The notes: generated by a model from the letters alone, not told the origin. Counted from the first letter of the stretch, positions 49,081 to 61,280 are shown. The stretch is 64,000 bases of DNA from Nymphaea colorata (GCF_008831285.2 NC_045150.1:7576001-7640000); one strand, 5' to 3'. Program-made: numbers and translations.

Positions 49081-50179
49081 TTTACGTGCAATCTTTGAAC
49101 CAGTCAAACTAATTAGTAAGTCCGTCATAATAATAATAAAGGAAATAGTTGAGGAGAATGTTAAGACTACTAGAAATATTTAATTGTAACATTAAATGAG
49201 AGTAAGAGACACCAAAGGGTCACTCTTTTTTTTTAGGGTAACACTGCAGATTCGGATGGGAGTCTTGGGGACATTAAAAATAACTTATTTACCTTGATTA
49301 GGTGCCATTTTAGCTCCTACTTACTGCAACCTTAGTGGGGAAATTTCCAGTAGTATTAAAAAGAAAAAAAAAAAAGAGAGATACCTTCTATTTTCTTGTT
49401 GTATCCTTGGTTGAAGACAAAGTTGCTGGTAACTGAATTGCCTACCGTGTTAGTAACAAAATAATAGAGAAAAGAAGATAGAAGAGCTGCTTATTTAGAT
49501 TCAACATTATTTCTATTCAGGGTAAGTGTTGTACTCAGTTGAGTTTGCAACGGTATCTATATATATATATATATATATATATAGTATCTGGTTATGCGCA
49601 AAAGTCATGTTATAATCGGGAATGACATAAATATGTGTGTATTGCAAGGAAGTAGGAGTTTATCAGTTCTAGTCAACCAGTGCTACTTTTATTCATAAGT
49701 TACTCATATATCTAGACAGATGCAGCTTCAAATGAATATTTTATATGTATATATATATATAAGGATATAAAAAAAGTTTGAGGTGGCCGCAGAACTGCAT
49801 TTAAAATTGAAATGGAAGCTGCTAGAGAGTGGATTGGGCTCGGTGGTACCAAGTGGGTGGAGTAGTTATATAAAGCACGCACCCAAGGACCTGGTCAGCG
49901 GCTGCACTAAGATTCTTAACCGCCAGAGATGGGTTCCCTACCACACCAATAAGGTCAAGTTTTGCTGTAGTGCACGCGTTAGATTGCTTTAAACTAATAA
50001 AAAATTAAGATGAATTGTACATGAAATTTACACCGTTATCTAAGACATAAATTTGAATTCTCCGAGTTCGTCCCACTCTTATTAAAATCAAATTCAATTG
50101 GCTCGTTTATTCAATATTATCTTTTCTTTTTAGTTTTCAAAGTTAATACCAAAGAAAGAACTCAAATCCAATGGGGAGT

Positions 50180-50285
50180 TGGTAAACGAGTCAAGCTCGA
50201 GATCAACTCGAGCTAAAGCCAATGAATATATGAGTCGTGTCGAGCTAACAGAGCTTGAGGTCGACTCGACTCGTGTGCATCCCTA
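50180..50285. repeat. GAGCTCGAG-type dispersed repeat, copy 3
   Basis: AACGAGTCAAGCTCGAGATC, CAACTCGAGC, GAGCTTGAGGTCGACTCGAC. Same texture as the blocks at 22605, 31265 and 57655. Confidence 0.55.
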
Positions 50286-50756
50286 AATATTGATGGTGAC
50301 TACATTTATGTCCACCATGGTCGGGTAATAAGAATTTGGGAGGATGGAGCTCACCACCCCAATGTTGCTGTCATCAATGGAAAGAAGAAAGAACCTATTG
50401 TGCGGACCTTTTAAGGCCCAACATCAATAAGTAGGTGCTATCGTGTCAGGTGGATTAGATATGTTAGCATTCCCGGCTTCCTTCTCCTTTCAAAAGGCTT
50501 TTTCAAAAGAGAATTCCGTACCTCTTGGTCGTGTTGAATAGGATGAACCGGCTTCCCTTAGATATCTTTGCTTTGAAACAAAACAATTAGAATTAGGCTC
50601 AGTCAAAAGAATGTGAAATGACTATAATATGCGTCAGACTTTTTGAAAGCCTTTGTTTCTCTGGGTTTTGGCTAGGGTGCAAATGCAACAAAACAAGATA
50701 TTTTGTGCGTCGTTTTGATTGTCAGCAAACCTAGTCCATGCAGGAATCAAGATAAT

Positions 50757-50758
<2 letters not shown>

Positions 50759-50843
<85 letters not shown>
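50759..50843. repeat. (TA)n microsatellite, 85 bp
   Basis: Uninterrupted TA tract. Confidence 0.98.
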
Positions 50844-50846
<3 letters not shown>

Positions 50847-50989
50847 CACATTTCCACAGTGATTATGCATTATAAAATAGGGAAGTCAACATATTGGATA
50901 GGAATTAGACGAAACCTTTGTCACATCTTATTTACTGGATGTTCATATACTTGGAATCAAATGGAAAGAAAGTTTAATCATATACTTCA

Positions 50990-51180
50990 ACCCAAATTTG
51001 AAATTTACATCCAAATCAAATTCAAATCCACTTTTGAATTCATGATATCCAAATCCGAATCCACATCACGATATGAAGGACTGACTTTCAAAAGGTCTCG
51101 GTATCAGATCTGAATTCAATCTCATTTCTTAAACCTGAATCTGATCCAATTTCTCAATTGGATCTTCATTTTTTTTAGCT
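50990..51180. repeat. TTTGGAT-type dispersed repeat, copy 4
   Basis: Words CCAAATTTGAAATT, ATCCAAATCAAATTC, CCAAATCCGAATCC and CTGAATCTGATCC, as in the earlier copies. Confidence 0.5.
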
Positions 51181-51339
51181 TTATCATGGCTTAATTTATC
51201 CACCTTAGTTTATCTTAGTGTTATAGATAGTTCTTGTATTTACTTTAGGTTGTCAGGTTTTACTTTTAATTGTTCACCTTAGTTAGGTTGTTGGGTTGTT
51301 TAATTTAAAGCTATCTTGGGTTAGGAACACTAGGAATAT

Positions 51340-51680
51340 TGACAAAGAAGCTGCCATTTCTAAACATACTAACTACTTAATGCTTTCAATTTCACCTAGT
51401 AAGATTGTGGAGATTATAGCTTGTATCATGATAAGGGAAATGTGTTGATGCAGTATGAGAGAAATCTTTTTGTAAACCTATTACTAAAATCTAGGAGATA
51501 GAGATATTGAGGCATGTCTTAAAAATGCCAATGGATCATACTCGCATTGGATTTTTTATCTAACTGGTTCAAATAAAAAATTTAACATCCAATTAAGAAA
51601 TGAGATAGTTCGGTTGAATAATTAGACTCGGTTGGGAACTTAGAAGTTGAATTTGGATATAACATAAACTATTCTCCATT
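51340..51680. repeat. Segmental duplicate of 60450-60700
   Basis: Shared blocks in the same order: AACTACTTAATGCTTTC, TAGCTTGTATCA, TATTACTAAAATCTAGGAGATA and AATTTAACATCCA(A/G)TTAA. This ties the flank of the pseudogene locus to the flank of the intact lipase gene. Confidence 0.8.
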
Positions 51681-51829
51681 TTCATTCAACCCTCTGCCCC
51701 CCCTTCCTCTCTGTTTTTTGTTTTTGATTTGCCACTTATTTTTGCTGTCAAAATTTGTAAAAGTAGTGACAGTTTGTCTCATAATTTGGGTTTTAATGCA
51801 TTTTCCATTTTGTTGGCCCTCTCTTCTGG

Positions 51830-51995
51830 GAACACCGTCCTAAACATAGGAAGGCATGTTCCCGCATTTTATTAAGGAGGCATTCTGATAATGTTAAAAG
51901 TTAAAAAAATTCAAGTTCCACTTTTACCCTTATAGAGGAGGGGTCTTTCATTTAACTAATAGAGGTATTTGAGTTATTTCTAGTCATAACACACC
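51830..51995. repeat. Lipase-intron-like block, copy A (next to the transposon)
   Basis: Contains CCTAAACATAGGAAGGCATG, TTTTATTAAGGAGGCATT, TTACCCTTATAGAGGAGGGG and TAGAGGTATTTGAGTTATTT. Close relatives are at 55650-55830 and 56180-56345, and a weaker one in the intron of the intact lipase gene (63340-63470). The Harbinger-type element begins right after it. Confidence 0.8.
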
Positions 51996-51998
51996 TTA

Positions 51999-54900
51999 GA
52001 TGTCGTTTGATGACCACAGGACACGCAGAACAGGACACACGTGTCCTGTCTAAGCAAAATTTTCATCAAACACCGTCCATAAGACAGGTTGGACACGATG
52101 GACAACTGGACAACACTATAAATAGTTTTTTTGTCCCATCCTGTTCCGACCTAACCCTCGGAACGGACAGAACTCTTCCCTCACGAGCCCCCGACCCCAA
52201 CCCCGAGCCCTCGACGCCATCTCCGTCTCCTCCCCCGTCTTCTCTCCTTCTCCTCCGTCTCCTCCCCCGTCTTCTCTTCTTCTCCTCCGTCTCTGCCAGA
52301 GAGAGGCTACATCCTGCCCTGCTGCCGACCGGCCGGTATTCTTCCCTCACGAGCACCCTACCCCGAGCCCTTGACGCCACCTCCATCTTCGGCCCCGTCT
52401 TCTCTCCTTCTCCTCTGTCTCCGCCAGACAGAGGCTACATCCTGCCCTACTGCCGACGGGTATTCCAGCCTTCTATTCATCTCCAACGTCTCGGTGACCA
52501 TCTGCATTCCAGGTACTAGTCTATTCCTATCTCTCTCTCTCTCTCTCCTCTCTCTATTGTTCGATTGTATTGTCAATGGTAGTTGAAGCCCCTTTTGCAT
52601 TGTCTGATATGGAGATTTGTTGCAAATGGCAACGATTGGGTTACTAGATTTGGGCTTTTTACTTTTTTTGTCTCTTTCGCCTCTTGAAAGGGGGAAAAAC
52701 TCAGCCTCAGTCCTCTTCCCTTCCTTACAAGCTTCTTTTCAACACGTCTGCACAACACAAATAAAGCAGAGGGGGTAATTTTTATTGAGAACGTTTTCCT
52801 TTCCCTATTCTTTCACCTTTGTATTTTTTTCTCTTCAAGAACCTGTTTTATAGGGCGTATCGTGGTCGAGAACCACACGTGTTATTGCTTTTTCTGTATT
52901 GTCATACTATTTTCCTGATTATTGAAGTTGAACAGAAAATTCCAGTGGGATTTATGTTTTGACCCTATTTTTCTGTCTGTGCCTGGTTCCTTTTCTCTAT
53001 CCATCTTTCTTAACTTGGGTCCTTTTAATTTCCTCCAATGTGTGATAGTAATTAAGTGAAGGAATTTCTTGTTCTCAATCCTGTGGAGTGTGGACCTCTT
53101 CCGTTTGGCTTATGTGCAAGTTCCAAGTTTACTCTGTTTGGCTTATGTGTCATGATAGTGTGAACCTTTTCAACAACCTGTTTTAACTCTCTGACTGGGG
53201 TGTCTTTGTGCTGGAGCTTGTGCATATTGATTTTGATATGGATGAAATAATGATAATTACAAGCCATCATTATCATGGCTGTTGCTGTTTTCAGTGGCAG
53301 AGTGTTTCATGCAGCAGGGAATAAGCTTGCAATCCATGGAGCTGAATGAATCACCTGACATGACATGAAAATGTATTGCTGCCTGGGGGGAGTTAGTTCT
53401 TAAGTCAGATTCAGGGAGCCAACAAACTTGGTTTATGTTGAAGAACTTCGTCACTGTGTGAACTTTTGTACTCTCCTAGGTATCCTTGGTCTTGTTCATA
53501 CTATGTTGGATTATGTTGAAGAATCATGTCAGCATGTGAATGTAGTCTTGTCTGGCATTCTCAACTATCATTGTTGAACTCGCTGCAAAATGTCATCTTG
53601 AAATATAAAAAGCTTTCACTGTGTGAACTTTGATTTATGTGTGAACTTTGTTCTTGTCCTAGCTGTCCTGTGTTCATCTTGTTCCAAGTATATCTTTATT
53701 GATCAATGAGGAAAAGGAAAAGAGGGAGATCATCAAACCTATTTTGATAGTCCTGTTCTGCAGACATTGTCTTTCAGAGATGCTATGTTCAGAGTTACAC
53801 TTACATTTTGTCTTTTGTCACAGTCTCCTTGTTTTCGATATTCATGGAGACATATTACTTTGTGGATTGTACAAAATCTGTCTTTGAAGAAAGGAAGGTG
53901 CAATCGGTGCAAATTTATTGCTTTTCCTATCAAATTCAGAAAAAAGAAAATGAGAAGGTTGTGGTTAAGTTGCTGCTTCTTTTTGCCTCCTTGATGTTTA
54001 TTCAATAAAAGCAAAAAGGAAGAGTAAACACATAGAAAGAAATTTCATTTTGAGGCAAACATCATTACCTTCTGTGTTTGCCACTGCATTGCACGTGGTG
54101 CCCTGAATGACCCACCACTTTGCCCTACTCGAGCAGAGGAGACCAGGCGTGTGATCTCTTCAACATTCTTTTCTTCAAAGGGATGGATGCCTCTTGGGCG
54201 TGCCATGTGGCTCAACCCCCTTGATTGTCATGTGATGGGGAGTCGATTCCTTGTTTATCTTGGTTCACACAAAATCATTCCCGGATTTGCACATTCTTAC
54301 ATCTTTGTTATTTTCCCTTAACTTTTATTGGGCAAGCTTTTTTTGTTGTTCTGATTATGCAAAAGATGCCTCTGCTGCCAGTAAGTTATTGCCATCCATT
54401 TCTCGTTGTTGTCCAGCAGCAAAACTGCAGAACCTTGAGGAGTTTTAGTTTATGTATTTCAAGTCATCGTTAGTGCGTGGAGTCTGGTCCACTCATGGCA
54501 TCATCCCGGATGGTTGGCCTTCTATTGGTGGGAAGGATGTTTGCCTGCAAATCCTCTCATGTTGGAAGAAGGGGAGGAAGTGGCAGTCTATGGTTTCAAG
54601 CAAAAAAGACTGCATTTTCATCGCTTAAGCTGTCTTGGTTTTGAGACAGCGAGAAGCTCAAGAGGAGAATTTGTTGTTGGAGTAGATTTAGTGTGAGCAG
54701 CTGTTTCATAGGGTTGCCTGTATTAAAATTGTCTCTATTGGGCACGTTCGAGGTGGATGCAGGAATGTCAATGTATTGTATTCAACATTATATATGTTTT
54801 TTTTTAATAACACTTATCAAATATGAACTGCATTATATATGCTTTTTTTAACAGCAAACTTTCAGAGTATGTATGTACATATTAACGATATTAATGATTA

Positions 54901-55380
54901 TTATTCGTTAGAATATTCATTTAAGAAGGAATTTGAATTTGATTATTTGTTAAATTTGGAACACATCCCATTTCTTAGGATTACGATTTTTTTTTTTACA
55001 TCCAAACAGAATTTGTTTAAGCAGTTTGATTGGTTAATTAGATATCTAATCCGAATCTGGATCCATTGGCATATCCCAATTTACATTAGATTGACATAAA
55101 TAAAACAACAAAGTATCCAGTATTGCGACAAAGTTCGAATTTATCTTTTATAATTGTAATTAGATTAGTTTAATATGCGAACAAACGTTAGACAAGACGG
55201 ACAAAACAGACAGAACAGACATATGCAAAACAAACGCCGGACAAGAATAACATGGTGTTATGTTCTTAAAACCATCAAACGTTGGACAAAAAACATCATT
55301 GTCCATGAGGACAGGACAGTAGTGTAACGGACAGGACGTCCTGTCTGTCCTGTCCCAATGGACAGCAATCAAACGACCTC
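51999..55380. mobile_element. Harbinger-type DNA transposon, 3.4 kb, no transposase recognised
   Basis: The left terminus GATGTCGTTTGATGACC and the reverse complement of the right terminus, GAGGTCGTTTGATTGCT, form imperfect terminal inverted repeats of the PIF/Harbinger type. TTA flanks both ends (51996-51998 and 55381-55383), the three-base target duplication of that superfamily. Subterminal GGACAGGAC and GTCCTGTC words cluster at both ends (52018-52125, 55300-55375). Inside are a C/T-rich leader-like part with repeated CTCCGTCTCC words (52200-52560), unrecognised sequence, and a TTTGGAT-type patch at about 54895-55090. No DDE transposase or MADF/Myb-like protein was recognised, so it is probably non-autonomous or much decayed. 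Orientation is undecided. Confidence 0.75.
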
Positions 55381-55649
55381 TTAAGGCACACCAGTCTATG
55401 AGTGTGGCACCCCAGGTTCGAGTGTAGGTTCGAGTGTATAACTATACTGACATTCTCTTGGGCTGAGACCCCTAATCTGTCAAATCTCAACCCTTGCATT
55501 AGCCGTTTTTGTTTTAGCTTAAAAAATGTCAAAAACCAAAACAACTAACAACTTAACAACCCATTGTATAAGTTCTCAAAAATCTCTTACAATTTTTAAT
55601 ACGGAACTAAACTTTTTGAGGTGTTAAAACTTTTCTCTCTCAAAAAAAC

Positions 55650-55840
55650 ACTTTCCATGTTATATCCTAAATATCGGAAGGCATGTTCCCACGTTTTATT
55701 AAGAAGGCATTTTGATAATTTTATAAGTTGAATTTTTTTAAGTTCCACCTTTACCCTCACAGAGGTCATTTAACTAATAAAGGTATTTAGGTTATTTTTA
55801 GTGCATAACACATATCCCTTATTAAGAGCCATAACATATA

Positions 55841-55870
<30 letters not shown>
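55650..55870. repeat. Lipase-intron-like block, copy B
   Basis: Matches copy A through ATCGGAAGGCATGTTCCCAC, TTTTATTAAGAAGGCATT and AAAGGTATTTAGGTTATTT, then GAGCCATAACATATAACC and a (TC)n tract (55849-55875). The TAACATATAACC word recurs in the intact lipase intron at about 63446. Confidence 0.8.
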
Positions 55871-55878
<8 letters not shown>

Positions 55879-56164
55879 CCAGTTTGTTCATAATTTGGTT
55901 TCTAATGCAATTTTCTCTCTCTCTCTCGAGTTTGAGTTGTGTGTGTCACTTGGTGCATGCAACAAGTATACATCAAAAGAAAAAAGCGACACTTTTGAAA
56001 TTATCGAAAAAAATATCTTTTTGAGTCTTTTCACTTTCTTTTTTTAGTTTGTTTTTGGTCTTTACAAAGAATTTCTTTTTTTTTTTTTGTTAAATGAAAA
56101 CATTTTTGTCATCAACCGTACTGGCGCATGAAATTTTCGTGCACCCCCAGGTTTGCTCTCTTCC

Positions 56165-56395
56165 TTGGAACACTTTCCATGTTATGTCCTAACATTGGAA
56201 GTCATGTTCCCATGTTTTATTAAAAAGGCGTTTTGATAACTTTATAAGTTACGTTTTTTTCAGGTTCTACTTTTACCCTTATAAAGGAGGGGTCTTTCAT
56301 TTAACAAACAGAGGTATTTAGGTCACTTTTAGTCCATAAAATATATTCATTGTTAGGGGCCATAACTCATATTTTCTCGTTCTCTTGTTCTGGCT
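56165..56395. repeat. Lipase-intron-like block, copy C
   Basis: A third copy (GTTATGTCCTAACATTGG, TTTTATTAAAAAGGCGTTTT, AAAGGAGGGGTCTTTCATTT), leading directly into the pseudogene exon at 56612. Confidence 0.8.
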
Positions 56396-56611
56396 TTTTT
56401 ATCGCCTTTTGTTTTCTTCCTTGTATGCTTTATTTGTTTGTCTTTTTGGGGACTCTTTGTGTTCCATAGTGATTTCTTTTCACAATTTTGATATTAAATT
56501 CCGATTCTGTCGCCTCCCTGTCCCTCATCTCCTGCTTTCTCCACTTACTTTTGAAATTAACTCAACCTTCCTCCTCATTTGACTTGCTTCCTTTCTTTGT
56601 TCTTGGTCAAA

Positions 56612-57426
56612 AGGTGCGACAATGAAAAACATAAATATGCAGTCATGGCGTGCATCGTCAATGGCGTTTATGTCGCCGGCAGGGCCGATTCGACCAAGGC
56701 CATGACTTGTCACGGCCACGTTGGGAACCTTTCGGCTACAAGTTGCTTCAGAAGCAGGTTCACGACGATTCGGACGTGATCTTTGGAGCTATTCTTGTTC
56801 GGAACTTCAGCGCGGCTGTCCCAGAATCGGCTCCTCACATGATTCTGGCATGGTCGCCGGCTGAGACCAGATACCAGATCCCGGCCTGCCATCTAACACC
56901 CGCACCTTGCCCCCATGGTGAATCTGCCCTGGACAACGCCGACTCTCTGGGTTTTTCCTCAAGGAAAGGAGGAGCGAGAGTGTGGCTATGTGGCCATTCC
57001 CTTGGCGCGGCCGGCCATGGTTTTGATTGCCGGGAAGGACCTGACAAAGCATGGAGCTCATCTGGACACCCATCGTTCTGTCCTACCTGAGGATGGGTGT
57101 GCTTGACTTCCAGTTTGGAACTCCGTCGAGCGATCCCGTCGGCCTATTTGCATGCAACATGTTTATACACTTTCATGAACAACATGTAACAAAAGAAACG
57201 GAGAAGTGTTTCGCCAATCTCGTGAAGTGGCAGCCACGGCTGCTAGTGAATCCAGGGGACTTCTTTAGCAATGGCTGGCTACATCGAGTACTATGAGGAC
57301 CGGAAGACCACCAAGGAGGGCTGCCTTTCAGAGGTGAAGGTGCCTTTCGTGACCCCATCGGCCGCTGTTGTCGTCGAAGCACGGAGGAGTGTCACCGGAT
57401 CAGACAGTGGTGGGACAAAAACTTGA
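56612..57426 (+). pseudogene. Lipase-like (At4g10955-type) pseudogene, exon 2
   Basis: It begins after a splice-acceptor-like AAAAG at the same place as exon 2 of the gene at 62939. It opens with CDNEKHKYAV against CQNEEHQYAV in the intact copy. Matching words continue in changing frames: FGYKLLQ, VIFGAI, PESAPHMI, the nucleophile motif LCGHSLGAA (about 56983-57009), RLLVNP and GYIEYYEDRK. At least three frame changes separate these blocks: one between VNGVYV and RQGRF, one after the GHSLG motif and one between RLLVNP and GYIEYY. The AFRG-to-oxyanion region is also shortened. No exon 1 was found upstream. A tandem duplicate that decayed; the last frame ends in a TGA at 57426. Confidence 0.85.
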
Positions 57427-57654
57427 CTGTGGAACGCCGGGCATATGTCTATGTCTCCGATGAGGATGACGATTCTCCGGCTGACGATTGAAGCCCGTGG
57501 TTGACGTCTCACATGGCCCATCATATGGTCGCTTGAGGGTGTAGCACTTTTATTCTTGTAACTCGTTAACTAATTTGATTCAATTAACTCGTACAGTTGC
57601 TAGTCGTTCAACTATTCTCTCATTATAATCAAATATTCATTATATATAGCCGAG

Positions 57655-57790
57655 CTGTGTTGAGTTTAAACATGATCAAGGTCTTACAACTCAAGCATAC
57701 ATTTGAACTCGAGCTTGACTCATTTATAAATGAGTAAGTTGGATTTGAGTGTTGACAAGCGACTTCAAGTAGAGCTGGAGCTGGCTCTCC
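57655..57790. repeat. GAGCTCGAG-type dispersed repeat, copy 4 (weak)
   Basis: GCCGAGCTGTGTTGAG, GAACTCGAGCTTGACTC and GTAGAGCTGGAGCTGG. More diverged than the other copies. Confidence 0.4.
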
Positions 57791-60449
57791 ACATTGTCAC
57801 CCTACTGATTAGGTAACAATATGTATATATTTTTTGTGGGAAAACAGAAATGAAATGAAAAGTCAAAAAACAAGAAAAATGTAAATGCATAGAAGAAATT
57901 ATGGATATCATAGCATTGAAAATAACTGGTATAAAATAAGCTTATATATATATATATTTCAAAACCTCTTGAAATTTAGTTTGTGTAACGGATTTTGATG
58001 ATTTTTTTGTATGCACACCTTAAAAAAAAAACCAAATATGTTTTCATATCTGAAACCAGATTTAGAAAAAAAACGCTGAAATTCAATCAAATTGATGGAA
58101 CCGCAAATAGTGCAGTGTTAACAATATGGCTCAAGTTATACCTTGTTAGAAAGGCCTAATGATGTGCTGGTGCAATAAGATATCCATATTTTGAAGATGT
58201 TTCTTGTTAACATTAATAGTTAAAGATTTTTCACCGATTTTTCATGAGTTCATGCCTCTTGTCTGCCATTGCCACAAAACATACGTGAGGGAATGGCTTG
58301 AATACCTATGTTGCGAGATTAGAAAAAATAATCTTAGGATCTAAGCTTAAGTTATCTCCCATGGTTTTCGGCAGAGATTACAGATGTCTGGATTGAAAGA
58401 TGCATTGGTTTCATTCCTCCATTAATCTCTAAGATTACTTACCTCCATGTATTGATTAAATCCATCGATTTAAAGGCTAATGAAGATCTTAAATCCATAA
58501 CTTGGAGGTCTCAAGTTCGACAAAAGCATGGATTTAAGGTGAAGCTCATGATATCTCATACCCCCCAATTTGAGATTATGGGATAATCAAATTTCATTTG
58601 CCAGATAGACATGAACGGTTATGCATGTTTTTTATTATGGTCATTGTGTGTGGTTTTAGATGTTGTTGCTTGTTGACTTAGAGCAGTGGAAGTCAAAACA
58701 TTCTTTTTGAGGTTTATAGTTCACTTCTAATTTTGTAACGACTTGTTTTTCGCTGTGGATGACCTATCGAAATAAAACTTAATGTTCATTTTAATAAATT
58801 TGCATATTAAGCTTCTTTAGTAGGTGCTTTGTTACCTTTCATCACTTAAAATTAGGTTTATACAATTTAGAGTTGCTCAATGTTGACTTCATGGTGCACG
58901 ACCTAAATGAGTTAAAAAATGCCTAGTGGTCGCACTTGCGATTTCTTTTGTATGGTGTTTCAGAAACCCTGTTGACGAAACCCTACCAATATCTATTCTT
59001 ATTTTTTTTAAGGGGCAACTGGCAATTTACAGTATGAAAATAAGCACAATTTACTAATCTCTACCTCAATGTCTGGTAGTGATAGTCTAACTTATATCTT
59101 CGTTTTTGTGTTTTTTGGTATTTAGTTATCTAATCAATTGGTCAACTTTACATGGTTGTTTACTGCATTTCAAAAGCTGCTGTTGCACATACTAAAAGTA
59201 TGGGGCTGGAACTCAAGCAAAAGAAATATTTAGGGTTTTATGTGATTCCATTATCACTCAAACTATGGCTTTGGTACATTATCTAGTTCCAAGGTAAGAT
59301 TTGGCAACTCCCACTACTAAACTAACAATTCTACTTACAAAATCTAAATTGATACCCTTTGTTCTAAAACTTCAATGATTTGGTAGATGCTCCAAGTATT
59401 CTTCATGAGTTCTTAAGTGCTTGAAAAGTGAAAAGCAATTCTCTATTTGGTGCTTAGGCAAATATTTTGATACATGGCATAGTTATCTTACATTTGCACT
59501 AATTTTTTCTTCTTTTACTTATTGGAATGGTCTGACAAGAGAAGACTCACAATGATAACACAATGAAACTAATCTCAATCACACAAGGGACAAGAGATTT
59601 TATGTGGTTCAGCATATAGCCTACATCCACGGAGAGAACACAGATAACATTGTTTTTTTAATTCACTTCACATCTTACAAGCAAGATGAAGAATCGTATG
59701 CCAACGGGAAGAAGAAGACCAAGAAACACAAAAGGAAAGAGACACACAAAGAAGGAAAGAGCATAAGCTATTTCCATAAAAAATTGTACACTAATTAAAA
59801 AAGAGGATCATGAGAAAGGGCAATAAATTAGGGTAAAATATTGCATAGAACCCCACAATTTGTCTTACTGAGCCTATACATGGCAGGCAAAGATTACATG
59901 GTAACAAATTCGTAAATCCAAGTGATGAAAGTGAACCAATTTATTAAGCATGTGGGTTCAACTAGTCAATTCAATGGTTATAGAAATCATACAATGGTAT
60001 TTCAAACATAATGCAATGATTTGTCAATGAATTTTTTTTTTCCCATGAAAGTTTTCTAAGGTCCATCAAACTGCAACATAACTGATATTATGAAACTATG
60101 ATGACGCAATATCAAACACACTTTGAATTTGTAATGAGAATGAATTTTTCCTCTTCCTCTTTGTCCTACAAGAACCATGAAATTCTTCCTCCAAAAAAAT
60201 TCTTGAGGGCCATCAGACATTCTTTGAGTATTTTCATTTGCTTCTTCAAATCTTAAGTACTTTTATTTGCTTCCTCACACTCTCCCAGACTTCTGCCTAC
60301 TAAAAAGAGTAATGCATGAAAACTGAACAAAAGAAGCTGCCATTGGACTGGAATGCCTCCTCAATCTCATCCTAAGCATATATAGTAAAGATGAGGATGC
60401 TAGTAATACTGGTCATAAGGAATCTGCAGATATATTTTTTTCCATAAGG

Positions 60450-60700
60450 AAACAAAATGAGATTGACAAACAACCTACCATTTCCAAAATGTAACTACTT
60501 AATGCTTTCCTAATGAGAATGTGAAGAATGTAGCTTGTATCACAATAAAGGAAATGTATTGAAGTAGTAAGAGAAAAACCTTTTTGTCAATCTATTACTA
60601 AAATCTAGGAGATATTGAACCATATCATAAAAATGTCAATGGAGCAGATGAAAAATTTAACATCCAGTTAAAAATTCAAATAGTTTAGTTTTGAGAAATG
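60450..60700. repeat. Segmental duplicate of 51340-51680
   Basis: Same ordered blocks as listed for 51340-51680, with small indels. Confidence 0.8.
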
Positions 60701-61023
60701 AAAATTAGATTTGAATTCAGTTTAAAATACTTGCCCGATCAAATGGTAAGCATCAATATGGCCAGATAATTTTTCTTATACCCAAAACTCATATATTTTG
60801 AAGGTTAGTTTTCAATATCACATTGTTGATTAGATTTGGATATGAACTTTAAAATAGATTTTGAATTAGATTTGTCGTGAATTGAATAGATGGATTTGGG
60901 TATAGTATAAATCATTCTCCATTTGTAATTGATTTGAATATGTGAATGTCTGCTAAATCGAATATAGTAAACATGATACCTCATTCAATTCCATTAATCC
61001 ATTGACATCCTTAATTGTATCAC

Positions 61024-61025
<2 letters not shown>
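60640..61025. repeat. TTTGGAT-type dispersed repeat, copy 5
   Basis: TTAGATTTGAATTCAG, TTAGATTTGGATATGAAC and GATGGATTTGGGTATAG, ending in AATCCATTGACATCC. The final phrase matches the ends of the copies at 11440 and, more loosely, 55060. Confidence 0.55.

Positions 61026-61026
<1 letters not shown>

Positions 61027-61110
<84 letters not shown>
61027..61110. repeat. (AT)n microsatellite, 84 bp
   Basis: Uninterrupted AT tract, directly followed by the dispersed sequence shared with 8955-8990. Confidence 0.98.
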
Positions 61111-61112
<2 letters not shown>

Positions 61113-61280
61113 GATGATTCAGAGTCACCCAATCACCTAACCAAGCCTGTTTATCTAAAGCAGAAGGATAATTGCGAGGAAAACAAGATGACAAAAATAC
61201 TCACCACCTTTTTTTTATTGTTTTTTTCTTAACAGTTTATCATGATAAATTGGATGACTCTTACTTGATGGTTTTGGTGA
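61111..61280. repeat. Dispersed sequence shared with about 8950-9020
   Basis: AGAGTCACCCAATCACCTAA, CCAAGCCTGT and GAAGGATAATTG here correspond to AGAGTCACCCAACCACCTAA, TCAAGACCGT and GATGGATGGTTG at 8959-9012. A further inverted-looking word (GGATGACTCTTACTTGATGG) follows at 61251, so this may be a short mobile element. Confidence 0.5.

Larger units (their letters stand above)
48375..51340. other. SKIP8 upstream and intergenic region
   Basis: The first 250 bp is GC-rich and probably SKIP8 promoter and 5' UTR. Beyond it are (TA)n tracts (48977-48998, 49049-49078, 49559-49582, 50759-50843), a GAGCTCGAG-type repeat (50180-50285) and unrecognised sequence. The frame at 49783-49992 has no domain. 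Confidence 0.5.

Noticed and set aside
52066-52600. Pro/Ser- and Arg-rich frames inside the Harbinger-type element
   Set aside because: They follow from repeated CTCCGTCTCC words and overlap on both strands, so they are composition artefacts.
55405-55445. Doubled GGTTCGAGTGTA resembling a SINE or tRNA B-box
   Set aside because: No A-box at the right distance and no tRNA-like fold or poly(A) tail.
59585-59640. ATGTGGTTCAG...CTACATCCACGG phrase seen in many plant LTRs
   Set aside because: No second copy, TG...CA ends or primer-binding site could be found, so no element was called.
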